Shown here piece by piece: positions 23,014 through 32,938 of a stretch of 64,000 nt of DNA. Under the pieces are notes generated by a model, which saw only the letters and a list, made by a program, of their open reading frames with translations, did no database searches and was not told the DNA's origin. Numbering within the stretch: position 1 is the first letter of the stretch; every line of letters begins with the position of its first letter. The translations under genes and the position numbers were made by a program. The DNA comes from CAJXJP01 sp964022365 (GTDB lineage: Bacteria > Patescibacteriota > Gracilibacteria > BD1-5 > UBA6164), in NCBI GenBank assembly GCA_964022365.1, contig CAXHZN010000001.1, positions 135,301 through 199,300 on the forward strand. Direction: 5' to 3'.

Positions 23014-23526
23014 TTAGGTAAATAAATCTCAATTTTTCTTTAACCAAAAATCGTGTTGTTTGTAATCTTTATCCATTTTAGAAACTTCTAACCAGAATTG
23101 TCTAGAATGGTTCATATGTTTTAAATGAGCTAATTCATGGCAAATCACATAATCAATAATTTCAGGTGGAGTTAAGATAAGACGAAAAGTAAAATTTAAA
23201 TTTCTCTGAGAAGTACAACTTCACCATCTAGTTTTTGCTGAAGTTATTTTAACGGCTTTATATTCAAAACCAAATTTTTTCGCAATTTCAGCTACTCTTT
23301 TGGGTATAAATAGTTTCGCTTGTTGTTTATACTCATCAATTTTTTCTGGATTAATGAGAGATTTTTTTTGATTTTTTAATTTATTTTCGATCCATGCTTT
23401 ATTTTTTTCTACGAATTGAATAATATATTTTTTTCATAAAAAAATTGGAGCCTTCACTATAACTTGTTGCCTTTTAACCTGCAAGGAAATTGTCTTCCTG
23501 TTTGAACGTTGAATATTTATATCCAT
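23014..23526 (-). CDS. YgjP-like M48-clan metalloprotease (DUF45)
   Basis: 170 aa. Seen: SNRKTISLQV at the start, RWGSCTSQRNLNF, and the zincin motif VICHELAHLKHMNHSRQFW (HExxH plus downstream His). Usual length is ~230; the N-terminal beta part is short here. Family members are linked to SprT/UTP pyrophosphatase annotation but are predicted zinc proteases. Upstream partner of nif3. Confidence 0.88.
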
Positions 23527-23573
23527 AAATTATTTTTTTAATATTTTTAATAGTATACAAATTTTTTGAAATA

Positions 23574-23602
23574 AAAAAAGTCATAATATTATGACTTTTT
23601 TG
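23574..23602 (-). terminator. Terminator
   Basis: Palindrome AAAAAGTCATAATATTATGACTTTTT; stop of the reductase gene lies inside. Confidence 0.8.
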
Positions 23603-24176
23603 CTAATTTTTCGACTATATTTAATAATCTATCAATTGATTCTTGAGATTTTTTATGTTTATGCATATGATCAAATAAATGAAATTTTGTTAATTTTATT
23701 CCACAGAATCCTAAAATATTCGTTCCAAAATATCATTTGAGAGAAATCATAAATGGTAAATATTTATAAATAAACCCTGGAGCGTCGCAAGTCATAAATA
23801 AAGTAGCTTTTTTTCATGTTAATAATTTTTCTACTTTTCCATTTTTACCGTAATTAAATGCAAATCCAGCTTGGAAATTTACATCAATGAAATTTTTCAT
23901 CACAGCAGGAACACTTCCCCACCAAACTGGAGCTACAAATACAAGTTCATCTGCATTTATAATTTTTTCTTGCATAGATTTTATTTTTTCATCTTTTGGC
24001 CAATCTGTTCTAATATTTTCATATTGTAAATATTCTTGTGTATTTTCAGATTTATATAAATCTAATATTTCCACTTGAGCATTTAGGCTTTTTGATACTT
24101 GAGAATATTTTTCAGCTATTTGATGTGTAAATCCTTGAGAACTAGGATTTGCAGTAATAATTAAGATTTTTTTCAT
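23589..24176 (-). CDS. NAD(P)H quinone oxidoreductase, flavodoxin-like fold
   Basis: 195 aa. Seen: KILIITANPSSQGFTHQIAE (FMN phosphate loop), FVAPVWWGSVPAVMKNFID and FNYGKNGKVEKLLTGKKATL, the Flavodoxin_2/KefF-MdaB signatures. Two-electron quinone or nitro reduction with FAD or FMN is expected. UGA-Gly in the second half. Two or three redox proteins in this window (trx, gpx, grx) make oxidative defence a plausible context. Confidence 0.85.
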
Positions 24177-24244
24177 ATATTTTTAATAAACTATAAAAAG
24201 TATAGTAACTAAATATTATAAAAATAATTATATTTTGCAAATAA

Positions 24245-24661
24245 TTATTTTATTTCGTCTAATATAATTTTTGTTGCTTCAATAACATTTTTAAATCTAT
24301 CTGCCTGTAAATGAACTCAACCAAAATAACGCGTTACGACCACTATTGTATTTGTAAACTCTGACCTTTGTAATTCTCTTAAAATACAGTTTCAAGCTCA
24401 TGTTTCACCATCGTCATTTTTTGATTCTAGCACACTTCCATTATCAAGTGTTATTCTAAAAGCGTAGGTATTATGTGTAGATTTTTGAAAATATTTATCT
24501 CTGAGTAATTCTGACATAAACTTTTTTACATCATCTTTTGATTCCACAAAACCTGCAACTGCGGTATATTTTGATTTTCTATCGACTATAATATTTTGCA
24601 TTAATTTTCTACGAAACTTTGGTTGATTTGAACCAAAATCTAGTGAAAGTTTGTTTTCCAT
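24245..24661 (-). CDS. IMPACT-family protein (UPF0029, YigZ-like N-domain)
   Basis: 138 aa. Seen: KSKYTAVAGFVESKDDVKKF, THNTYAFRI, NDDGETGAGNCIL and TIVVVTRYFGGVHL, all conserved in the IMPACT/YigZ N-terminal domain; the C-terminal UPF0029 domain is absent. UGA-Gly in ETGAGNC. In other organisms IMPACT proteins modulate translation under stress; role here inferred only. Confidence 0.88.
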
Positions 24662-24689
24662 CTGATAATTATTTTTTATTAATTATTTT

Positions 24690-24719
24690 AAAAATAGCCC
24701 AAAATTGGGCTATTTTTTT
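24690..24719 (-). terminator. Terminator of the DUF2130 gene
   Basis: AAAATAGCCCAA / TTGGGCTATTTT with T-run on the minus strand; TAA stop at its edge. Confidence 0.85.
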
Positions 24720-25962
24720 AATCTTCATCTTCGTCGTCTCAAGCTCCCAGTTCTAATTTTTCAGAACCAGGGAGAGCTTGTCCCATGAGAGATTCTAGTT
24801 CTCCATACATTCCAGTTACGGCAAAAGTAGCTCTTTCGAGATCTTTTTCTCTTTTTTTCCAATTTTTTTCCATTGCTCTTCTTTCTGAATCTATTCCAGA
24901 TTTTAGGTTTGCAAAAACATCCACCATCATATTTATTTTACTTGAGAATTCTTGACTCGTTAAATATCCATAGAGCATTTCCATTTTTACATCTTTTCAT
25001 TGATTCGCTTTTTCAACTTTTGAAATCGCAATTAATTGATCTCTTAACAGACTACAAACCGCAATAACATATTCTGGAGAACATATCATCACATCATCGA
25101 CCATTCCAAAATTTTTCAATCATTTTGGTAAAACTGTTGAAACTAAAACGGCAATATTTCCGTTGACTTTTAGCTTATCATCTTTGAGTTTCATAATCCA
25201 AGCTTCCGTCCAAGATTTTGTATTTTTTGACTCCCAAACTATTGCTCCTGCTGGTTGCCCGATATTATTTTTTACAGTTTGAATTAAATCCGCTCATTTA
25301 ATACCGGTTGGTACATCTTCTACGTCATCGATTGGAAAAGATTGTGAAATAGCATTTTTTAAATCATCTTCTTGAATATCTCATTGGATTTGTTGAGAAC
25401 CTTGTTCTGATTTTCTTTTTAAATCATCAATTGTTTTTTTCATTTGCTCTTGTTGTTTGAGCATTTCTAATTCTTTTTTTCTATTTTCTTCTTGAACTTT
25501 TTCCATTCTTAAATCCATTTCTTTTTGAGAAGATTCTCTCATTTTTTCTTCGAGCATTTTTTCGATATTTTTTCTTTCTTCGAACATTTTTTTCTCCATT
25601 TCAAGTTCGAAATTTTTTTCTTTATCTTCTAATTCTCTTTGTTTTTTTATAAAATCAAGTTCTTTTTTTCTTGATTCTTCTCTATCTTTTTGTGCTTTTT
25701 GCAATTGTTCTTGCATATCTTTCATTTCTAGTTCAAGTTCTTTTTTTGCTTCTCATGCTTTTTTCTCAGCATATTCTTGGGCTTTTTTTCTCATTTCAAT
25801 GGTTTTTTCTTCCATTTCTTTTTCAAAATTTTCTTTTTGTTTTTCTTGTTGTTCTCTCAACTTTCTTTCTTGATCTTTCATAAGTTGAGAATATTTTTCG
25901 TCTGCCAATTTATCAAGATCGATTGACGTACTACAATTTGGACAAATAATTGATTGAGACAT
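24718..25962 (-). CDS. DUF2130 protein with long coiled coil
   Basis: 414 aa. Starts with a zinc-ribbon-like ICPNCSTSIDL, then a highly charged coiled coil of ~170 residues (Glu/Lys/Arg), then the DUF2130 domain: GADLIQTVKNNIGQPAGAIV, WESKNTKSWTEAWI, KLK and YLTSQEFSSKI, which has a restriction-endonuclease-like look (E-x-K with W). Ends acidic (DDEDED). The domain's nuclease-like residues make a DNA-directed role possible; not proven for the family. Confidence 0.85.
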
Positions 25963-26031
25963 AAATTTATTTTAGTAAATATTTTTATTAATGATATTTT
26001 TTTTCGATTAAATTGCAATTATAATAACAAT

Positions 26032-26655
26032 TTATTTTATATTGATTACATTATTTTTATCTTCTGCCCATTTTCATGGATTATCAATAATATATTGCCT
26101 CGTTTTATTTAACTGGTCATGGTTTTTTATAATTACATCAAAAAATGCTTTTTGCCATCCAAAATTAAAATCTCCCATTTCATCACGGATTTGTTTGGTT
26201 ATGGTTCATTTTAATCAACGAATTACACGTGACAACGTAGGGAACGATTGCATCGTTCCGTTATTTTCTCATGGCCTTATATTTTTTCATGGTATGATGC
26301 TTTCTGGTGTTATATCTTTCGGTGCGATGCTTTCTGGTTCGATGCATTTCGGTTCGATATCTTTCGGTGCGATGCAATCGCACCCTACGTGTTTGTTTTT
26401 TATAATTATGATTAAATGTAAATGATTTGGCATTATTACAAAATCATCTATTTTTATTTCTTGACGCAATTGAGGTGTTTTGAAAATTTCATTTTTCACA
26501 ATTTTTCCATAACCATTCAAGATCATTTTTGTATCAACAATTTCACCAAAAAATTCTTCCCTATTTTTCGTACAAATAGTTACGAAATAATATCAGTCTC
26601 TTGAATAATCATAGCCATTTAATCGTAATTTTTTGCGTTGTGGTCAATCGTACAT
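26032..26655 (-). CDS. REP-associated tyrosine transposase (RAYT, Y1 type) with an inserted repeat
   Basis: 207 aa. Seen: YFVTICTKNREEFFGEI, the HUH pair in VIMPNHLHLIII, and GWQKAFFDVIIKNH followed by RQYIIDNPGKW with the candidate catalytic Tyr. Strong Shine-Dalgarno (GGAGGA) 4 nt before ATG, rare in this window. Between the HUH motif and the C-terminal part lies a 156-bp insertion (26235-26390), exactly 52 codons, read as IAPKD-like pentapeptide repeats. The frame stays open across it using UGA-Gly, so the enzyme may be active. Confidence 0.85.
26235..26390. repeat. REP/MITE-like element, copy 1 (inside the transposase)
   Basis: Bounded by ACGTAGGG...CCCTACGT with inner GATTGCATCG / GATGCAATCG arms. 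Contains a 15-bp minisatellite (GGTGCGATGCTTTCT-like units). 156 bp keep the host frame. Confidence 0.75.
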
Positions 26656-26694
26656 TTCCTCCTTTTTTAAAAAATATTTTTTTGATTAAATTTT

Positions 26695-26802
26695 GTAGGG
26701 AACGATTGCATCGTTCCATTATTTTCTCACGGCCTTATATGTTTTCATGGTATGATATATTTTGGTGTTATTCATTTCGGTGCAATCCAATCGCACCCTA
26801 CG
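26695..26802. repeat. REP/MITE-like element, copy 2
   Basis: GTAGGG...CCCTAC element of ~108 bp sharing the GATTGCATCGTTCC arm, the TTATTTTCTCACGGCCTTAT core and the CAATCGCACCCTACG end with copy 1, but with fewer minisatellite units. It lies just upstream of the transposase and supplies the stop codon of the AlkC-like gene. Confidence 0.75.
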
Positions 26803-27925
26803 TTGATTTAAATTCAAACTCTTTTTTTCAAAAATTTTCTCCATTTATAAATATTTCTACAAAATGTTTTCAAGAATATAATTTTTTTGTTGTCATATTT
26901 TTTAGAGAATGTTTTTTTGAAATAATAATTTTTTCTCATTTTGAAATATTTTTTTTCGAAATATGAAATATTTTTTCACGTAATTTTCCATTCGACATTA
27001 CAAAATATATTTTATAATTTATGAGTAACTTTTGGGAAATATTTGAAGTGAGTTCAAATCAAAACTCTAGATATTCTCATATATTTACTTGCAGTTCTGA
27101 AATACGAAAATCATTTATTTTTATAGCAGGTTGATAATATCATAATAATTCTAAAGCTTTGGGATTTCATGATTTTATTTCACTTCTGAGAGAATGTGTA
27201 ATCAAAAATAACATATTTTTTTGACTTTGTTTTTCAGATTTTTTCCACTCTAAAAGTTTAGAAATCACTGCATTTGCATCTAATTTTGTAATATCATTGA
27301 GATTATTAGCCACACTACGAAGTACATATTGTGTTTGATCTGCAAATAAATTATCTAAAATTTTAAAAGTATTTTTGACTCAAATATCCACTTTTCATCC
27401 CCATGGAAGATTCGGACGAATTGCTTCACTTGAGAATCTTCTCACATGATAATTATCATTCTTTGACCATTTCTGAGCAAATTTCAATGTTTCTTGAGGA
27501 AACTTTTTTAGAAAATCACGAAGCGCAAATTCCATTGAAAATCTTTTTGTAATTATTTCCAAATTTTGTAGTGAAAAATTTAAATATTTTTCTTCACATC
27601 AATATTGAGAAATAAATTCGCCATAAGGAGCAAAAATAAAATCTCAAAAATCTCCATCACTTTTTGTTGAATCGAGTTCTGCTGGTAAACTTTTTAATAA
27701 AATATTTACAGCAGAAACATAGTCCTGGGGTAAATATTTATACAACATATCTCTAATATGCAATATTCTTTGTTTGAGTTCTAGTTGAGGAAATTTAACA
27801 AAAGTCTCATGAATAAAATTTTCACTTTGAAATTCTCAGTATACATTTTTTATAATACGAGCTAAATATATTATTTTCTCGTGATTAAATAAAACATCTT
27901 TTAAAATTAATTTTTCTTTTGGCAT
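26798..27925 (-). CDS. AlkC-like DNA alkylation repair protein
   Basis: 375 aa HEAT-like repeat protein. Seen: HVRRFSSEAIRPNLPWGGKV and VLRSVANNLNDITKLDANAV, closely matching AlkC family blocks, plus the C-terminal Ig-like extension (ISKGEKIIISKKHSLKNM, KHFVEIFING). AlkC enzymes excise N3-alkylpurines. Several UGA-Gly. The TAG stop is formed by the end of the neighbouring repeat (26695-26802), after the usual family end, so the element inserted right at the 3' terminus without truncating the fold. Confidence 0.82.
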
Positions 27926-28003
27926 ATTAAAAATGTTTAAAATAAATATATACGAAATATATACTTTTAATTATATAAATTTAAATTTTTTTACAAGAGA
28001 ATT

Positions 28004-28032
28004 TTGAAAAATATCAAAAAATCCGATATAAT
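28004..28032 (+). promoter_or_regulatory. Sigma70-type promoter of the M24 peptidase gene
   Basis: TTGAAA (28004-28009), 17 bp, TATAAT (28027-28032); ATG at 28060. Confidence 0.7.
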
Positions 28033-28059
28033 AGAGATAATACACTTAAATGGTTTTTT

Positions 28060-29139
28060 ATGGCTACATTTTTAATTACAGATTCAGATAATGATATTGA
28101 TAATAAAAATTTTAAATATTTATTATGATTTCAACCTAGTTTATGAGGAATTTTACTCAGAAAAAATAGAGTTGAAATATTTTTAGATTCTCGTTATTTT
28201 GCCAAAACAAATACATTAAATGAAAAATATATTTGCGAAAAGACATGAAAAGAAGAAATAAAATTTCATCAAATATCATGACCCTTAGTCGATGCTATGT
28301 TGCTAGCGAGTGCAGATACTTCAAATATCAAAGTGGAAGAAAATTTAACACTCAAATATTATAATGACATAAATTCTAAATCAGATTTATGAACAGGAGA
28401 AAAAAAGAAAAAAATTGAAATTATAGAAAATTATTTTGAAGAAGATAGGATTGTAAAAAATAGTAATGAAATAAAAAAAATAAAAAATGCTGTAGAAATA
28501 ATTGATAAAGTCTGTTTATTTTTACAATATTTAGTAGATACAAACGAAATTAAGTGAAAAACTGAAGATAATGTGAGAAAAATTATTCTCAATAAAATAT
28601 TAGAATTTTGATGAGAATGTGAAAGTTTTTCCCCAATCGTAGCCTTTGGTGAAAACTCAGCTATTGCCCATCATTCTCCTTGAGAAACCATTGTAGACAA
28701 TTGACCACTATTAGTAGACATGTGAGCTCAAATAAATTGATATTGTAGCGATTTTACGAGAACATTTTGGGTCTGAGAAAAAACACAGGATTATGAAGAA
28801 TTTAAAAAAGTCTATAAATCAGTAAAAAAAGCCCATATTAAAGCAATTTTATGAGCCAGAGTTTGAATGCAAGCAAGTCAAATAGATTTATTCGCGCGCA
28901 GATCAATCGAAAAAGATGGATATGGAGAATATTTTTCTCACTCTACCGGTCATGGAATCTGACTTCATGTTCACGAAAGACCATGGATAAATAGAATGTC
29001 CGATGAAATAATTCAACCAAATATGATTTTCACTATTGAGCCTTGAATTTATATTCCATGAAAATTTTGAGTCAGAATAGAAAATATAGTAGTTTCAAAA
29101 GAAGAACGTGTTAAAATTTTAAGTAAAATAAATTATTAA
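28060..29139 (+). CDS. M24 metallopeptidase (Xaa-Pro aminopeptidase-like)
   Basis: 359 aa. Seen: N-terminal creatinase-like domain (LLGFQPS, EIFLDSRYF), then the pita-bread catalytic domain with the five metal ligands: LLVDMGAQ (Asp), CSDFTRTFWVG (Asp), STGHGIGLHVHE (His), FTIEPGIY (Glu) and GVRIENIV (Glu). UGA codes glycines in EPGIY, HGIGLH and others. Removes N-terminal residues next to proline. Confidence 0.93.
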
Positions 29140-29165
29140 AAAAAGAAGCATTTTGCTTCTTTTTT
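29137..29165. terminator. Bidirectional terminator
   Basis: AAAAGAAGC atttt GCTTCTTTT, shared by converging genes whose stops flank it. Confidence 0.85.
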
Positions 29166-29457
29166 AATCCAAAAAATATTTTTTTTCAACAATATTATTC
29201 TCTATTTTTATCCCATCTGAGTGTAATTTCTCTATTTTTTCTTCCACTCAACGATCAGTATTATAGCCAGAAATTTTTCCTGAAGATGCTAATACTTTAT
29301 AACAAGGATATTTTATCGGATCTTTGTTATATTTCATAACTGCTGCTATTTTTCGTGGATGAACTCCAAACTTTTCTCATAAAAATTTATAACTTACCAC
29401 TTTTGTTTTTGGTATAGTTTGTAGATATTCTAAAATTTTTTTATCAATTTCTCTCAT
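29164..29457 (-). CDS. MGMT/Ada-type alkyltransferase C-domain protein
   Basis: 97 aa. Seen: TIPKTKVVSYKFLGEKFGVH, PRKIAAVMKYN and the active-site block YPCYKVLASSGKISGYN (PCxxV with the methyl-acceptor Cys). Only the DNA-binding/active-site domain is present; the N-terminal domain of Ogt is absent. Active Cys retained, so it could repair O6-alkylguanine, or act as a damage sensor like ATL proteins. Confidence 0.9.
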
Positions 29458-29525
29458 AATTTATATTTATATATTCATCTATCAACTCAGAAAATAATAT
29501 TATTTTCTTCAACTTTCACAAATAA

Positions 29526-29556
29526 AAAATTCTGAATTTTCAGAATTTTTTATTTT
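29526..29556 (-). terminator. Terminator
   Basis: AAAAATTCTGAA / TTCAGAATTTTT after the zinc-ribbon gene. Confidence 0.8.
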
Positions 29557-29861
29557 TTTACTTTATATTTATAATTTTTAATAATATAATGAAGGCCTAA
29601 AAAATGAAATACAATCACAGTTCACATCGCAACAAACGCGTTGAGATATCATGCAGCCACAAGTATGATGAGCGCAGCTGGAAAGCCGAGCCAGACAAAA
29701 CATCATAATAATCTCTGAGTAAACGTTTTTGATTTCCATTTCACCTTTAATTTTGCGTGACATTTTTTGCAAGTGTATTTTCTTTTTTTCAAATTAATGT
29801 TTTTGTATACTTTCCAATACGAAATTTTCTTTTTGCAATTCGGGCATTTTAGTAAACTCAT
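29550..29861 (-). CDS. Zinc-ribbon membrane protein
   Basis: 103 aa. Starts with LKCPNCKKKISYW and a second YTCKKCHAKLKV pair, a four-Cys zinc ribbon. Two hydrophobic helices follow (about residues 55-72 and 75-92), then a basic tail. Three UGA-Gly in the membrane part. Family not named; the layout resembles small zinc-ribbon membrane proteins of unknown role. Confidence 0.65.
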
Positions 29862-29951
29862 AATTTTAATTTTAAATAATACTTTCCAAAAATATCTTTT
29901 TTCATACAATATTTTTATAATTATATCATATCTGATAAAAATAAGAAAAAA

Positions 29952-30989
29952 ATGGACTTTTCAAACTTTCCCTATCAAAAAATACTTGATTGGTATGAAA
30001 TAAACTGACGTCATGATTTGCCTTGGAGAAAAGATCAAGATCCGTATTTTGTATGGATTTCTGAAATATTTCTTCAACAAACTCAGGTATCACGCGTGAT
30101 TCCTTATTTTGAAAAAGTGATACGTGATTTTCCTTGTGTTGAGGATTTTGCAAAACTCAGTTATGAAGAATTTTTTCCATATTATGAATGACTCTGATAT
30201 TATTCTCGTGCGAGAAATATGCTCAAAACAGCTCAAATAATTTCAGAAGAATATAATGGAATATTTCCAAATAATTATAAAGAACTACTAAATTTACCTG
30301 GAATTTGACCATATACAGCTCAAGCAATATTGTCTTTCTGACATAACCAAAATATTCTTGCGTTTGATACAAATATAGAAAAAATATTTGCTCGTTATTA
30401 TTTTGGAACACGTTTTTACAAACTTTCTCCTGTTGAAAAAAAAGAAATTCAATCGTCTTTTGAAAACAAATACCCCCATCCCCCTACGGGTACTTCCCCC
30501 TCACAAGAGGAAGACTCTATGTGAAGGACTATAAATGCTGCGATGATGGATTTTGCTTCAAATATAGATATTAACGATAAAATAAATATTTCTTGGGAAA
30601 ATTATCCTTTGAAAACATCTAAATTTTATAAAGAAAAATGAGTTTGAGAATTAAAAGTAGACAAAGTTAGACACAAAGTAGACAAGAAAAATGCTGAAAC
30701 AATTGTATTTTTACACGAGGATCATAAAGAATATTATTCTTCAAATCCGGATATTTTAGAACCATTTATTTTATGAAAATCTCAAGAAGACCACAGGCAC
30801 TTTATAAAAGATTATTTTAAAAATAATTTTGATTTATCCCTCTCTGTTCGTCCTGCCTATAAAAAAGTTTCTCTCCCAAAATGAGATTATTATTTGTATC
30901 ATGCGCAAATCCAAACCGGAGAAAATAATTTTTGAATATTTTCAAAAAAAGAAAAAAAATCTTGGGAAGATAATTTTTTAGAAAATTAA
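29952..30989 (+). CDS. mutY: A/G-specific adenine glycosylase MutY, without the Fe-S cluster motif
   Basis: Removes adenine opposite 8-oxoG. Seen: RHDLPWRKDQDPYFVWISEI, FLQQTQVSRVIPYF (catalytic Glu in SEI), GLGYYSRARNM, LPGIGPYTAQAI and FDTNIEKIFARYY (catalytic Asp). After NAAMMDFAS the four-cysteine [4Fe-4S] loop is missing, as in a subset of MutY proteins. A NUDIX-like C-terminal domain of ~100 residues follows. A GC-rich repeat (30470-30515) is read in frame before NAAMMDF. 345 aa. Confidence 0.92.
30470..30515. repeat. GC-rich dispersed repeat inserted in frame in mutY
   Basis: ACCCCCATCCCCCTACGGGT followed by ACTTCCCCCTC..GAGGAAG; nearly the same as 35699-35748. Encodes YPHPPTGTSPSQEED inside MutY. 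Confidence 0.75.
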
Positions 30990-31013
30990 AAAATCGCTTA
31001 CGCGATTTTTTTC
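30985..31013. terminator. Bidirectional terminator
   Basis: AAAATCGC ttac GCGATTTT; both converging genes stop in or beside it. Confidence 0.85.
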
Positions 31014-32188
31014 TTTTTCTCTCAAATATTTCAGTAATACAAACTCGCTATAAATAATGCAATAATCATAGCATAAAATACTACTTCAAATATTCCTGAA
31101 TCTAAATCTCAGAAGAAATATAACATTGCTAAAGCTCCTATTCTCCCTGCCATTAAAAATATTTCTACAATCAGCTGATTTTCGCTCACATGGTCTTTAT
31201 AATCTGGAAGTTCGTGTGCAAGATTAAGCATAATTGTACGCATAGGAACACTATAAATCATGAATAAAAATGAAAGTATAGCAAAAAATATATAAATATA
31301 TTCTGGCCAAATGAGCATAGAAATCATACAAATAATATATCCTAATCAGCTCAAAATAATACAATATTTATAGTTTTTATAAGATACATATTTTCAAATA
31401 ATATATGTTGCCAAAACACTCAAAATAGACAAAACTGAAACCAATCAACCAACTAAATACTCTACTTGCACTTGGGTATAAACGATCATTGGCAGAAGTG
31501 TTTCAAGCAATATATTTGAAAAAGCAAAACCTGTTAAACCGTAACAAATATACGCAAATAATATTTTTTTATTTTTTATAACATTTCCAAAAGTTTCAAA
31601 AAATTTATAAGAAACATACTCTCTTTTTTCGACTTCTATATTTCCAAAAAAAGCTGAGAGAAAAAACATCATTGAACCGAGTAAAAATGCTGTTTGATAT
31701 CAGAACCCATGATAATTTATTGATATAATTCATCAAATAATTACAGGAGTGATTATTCATCAAATTGTTCCAAAAGAAGCTCGTAGTCATGAATAATATC
31801 ACCTATTTTCATAAGTGGTCATCTCAAAATAATTGGTATTAAATGTTACCCAATACATAGCATTAGTAAATCATAAAACACTTCACACTACATAAATATA
31901 TTTTAAAATATCTTGAGGAAAAATACTCATCAACAGAAATACACTTGCAAAAATAAAGAGTCATACATACAATATTTCTCTTCTAAAATAATTTTTTGCA
32001 ATTTTTGAAAGTCCGATAAATCATAATAAATGAAATACCATGTAACAGAGATTAAATATAATAAGTGCTTGAAAGTCTTGTAAATTTTTCCAAACAAAAA
32101 TATTTAAGAAAATAAAAAAAGCCGTAGTTCATGACTTTTTTAGAGCATTTGATATAACCAGTTTAAGAACCTGAGGATTTTTATTCAT
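30998..32188 (-). CDS. MFS-type transporter
   Basis: 396 aa, about 12 hydrophobic helices with a polar middle loop (FGNIEVEKREYVSYKFFET). General MFS topology; no substrate motif recognised. UGA is used for nearly half of the glycines. The stop lies in the hairpin shared with mutY. Confidence 0.75.
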
Positions 32189-32224
32189 ATTTATACATTT
32201 AGGATTTCGAATTATTATATATAA

Positions 32225-32485
32225 TTACACATAAATTCAAAAAATAAAAAAGCCAAGCGAAATGCTTGGTTTTTTGTTTTTAGCTCAAGTAGTATAGCCG
32301 AGATATTTCGCTACATCAGGAAAACACATTCCTGACAAATCAGAAATTTCTTGTTTATTTTGTGTATACCAAGTTGTAGGATTTGACCCTTGCTTGATTT
32401 TCACCTTACCTAAGCCAAAATTATATTCGATATACGATGAACCTGAATATAAAAAATTCCCGCTTCCTATTCTTGCTTGTGCCAT
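32225..32485 (-). CDS. Small hypothetical protein; true stop uncertain (UGA at 32285 or TAA at 32225)
   Basis: Strong Shine-Dalgarno (AGGAGG) 7 nt before ATG at 32485. The first 66 codons contain all glycines as GGN and end at UGA (32285-32287), followed 10 nt later by a strong intrinsic terminator. If UGA is Gly the frame runs through the whole hairpin and stops at TAA 32225, i.e. beyond the expected 3' end of the mRNA. A standard stop at UGA fits the layout better. Sequence MAQARIGSGNFLYSGSSYIE; no family recognised. Confidence 0.55.
32246..32277 (-). terminator. Terminator
   Basis: AAGCCAAGC gaaat GCTTGG with T-runs, inside the UGA-readthrough frame of the gene above. Confidence 0.8.
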
Positions 32486-32620
32486 AATTTCCCCTCCTAT
32501 TTTATAAAAAACTTATGACATAATAATAATATCATAAAATATTTTTTTTGAGAAATATTTTGACATTAGCTGAGAAAAAATTATTATTTTCTTACGTCAA
32601 AATTTTGCTGGAGCAAAACA

Positions 32621-32917
32621 ATGAAAATGTTAAATGCAATTTGTGAATATCTCTGGTTTTTATTTTGCTACTTTGGGAAAAGTAGACTGCATCGTATTAT
32701 CGATAATCCTCGGCTAACACCTGAAGAAATCATTCGCGATGTTAATAAAACCTCGACTTTACATGGACATTATGCCACTCCTTGTAAAACCATAAAACCG
32801 CGCAATTCCATTTATTCTGAGTTAGTATATGACTCAATATATTGCATTTGGAAATGGCCTAATTTTGAACAACGTACACAAGAAGAAAAAAGGAAATTCA
32901 AAAAGAAGTTTAGCTAA
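32621..32917 (+). CDS. Small hypothetical protein, 98 aa
   Basis: GGAG 8 nt before ATG. Sequence starts MKMLNAICEYLWFLFCYFGK, a short hydrophobic N-terminus, then a polar region (DNPRLTPEEIIRDVNKTST). No UGA; four Trp codons. Ends TAA directly before a terminator. Unknown family; composition differs from neighbours, so it may be a recent arrival. Confidence 0.55.
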   Translation: MKMLNAICEYLWFLFCYFGKSRLHRIIDNPRLTPEEIIRDVNKTSTLHGHYATPCKTIKPRNSIYSELVYDSIYCIWKWPNFEQRTQEEKRKFKKKFS

Positions 32918-32938
32918 TAGCTAAACTTCTTTTTTTTA
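32903..32938. terminator. Bidirectional terminator
   Basis: AAGAAGTTTAGC taat.. GCTAAACTTCTT with T-run, between converging genes. Confidence 0.85.

Noticed and set aside
25671..25883. Hydrophobic plus-strand ORF opposite the DUF2130 coiled coil
   Set aside because: Antisense shadow: the Glu/Lys-rich coding strand gives Phe/Leu-rich complement.
26300..26380. 15-bp tandem units suggested a CRISPR-like array
   Set aside because: Units are too short, directly adjacent without spacers, and lie inside a REP-like element. No CRISPR array or cas gene was seen in the window.
26042..26425. Plus-strand ORF across the transposase
   Set aside because: Antisense of the transposase and its inserted repeat; the HUH motif is on the minus strand.
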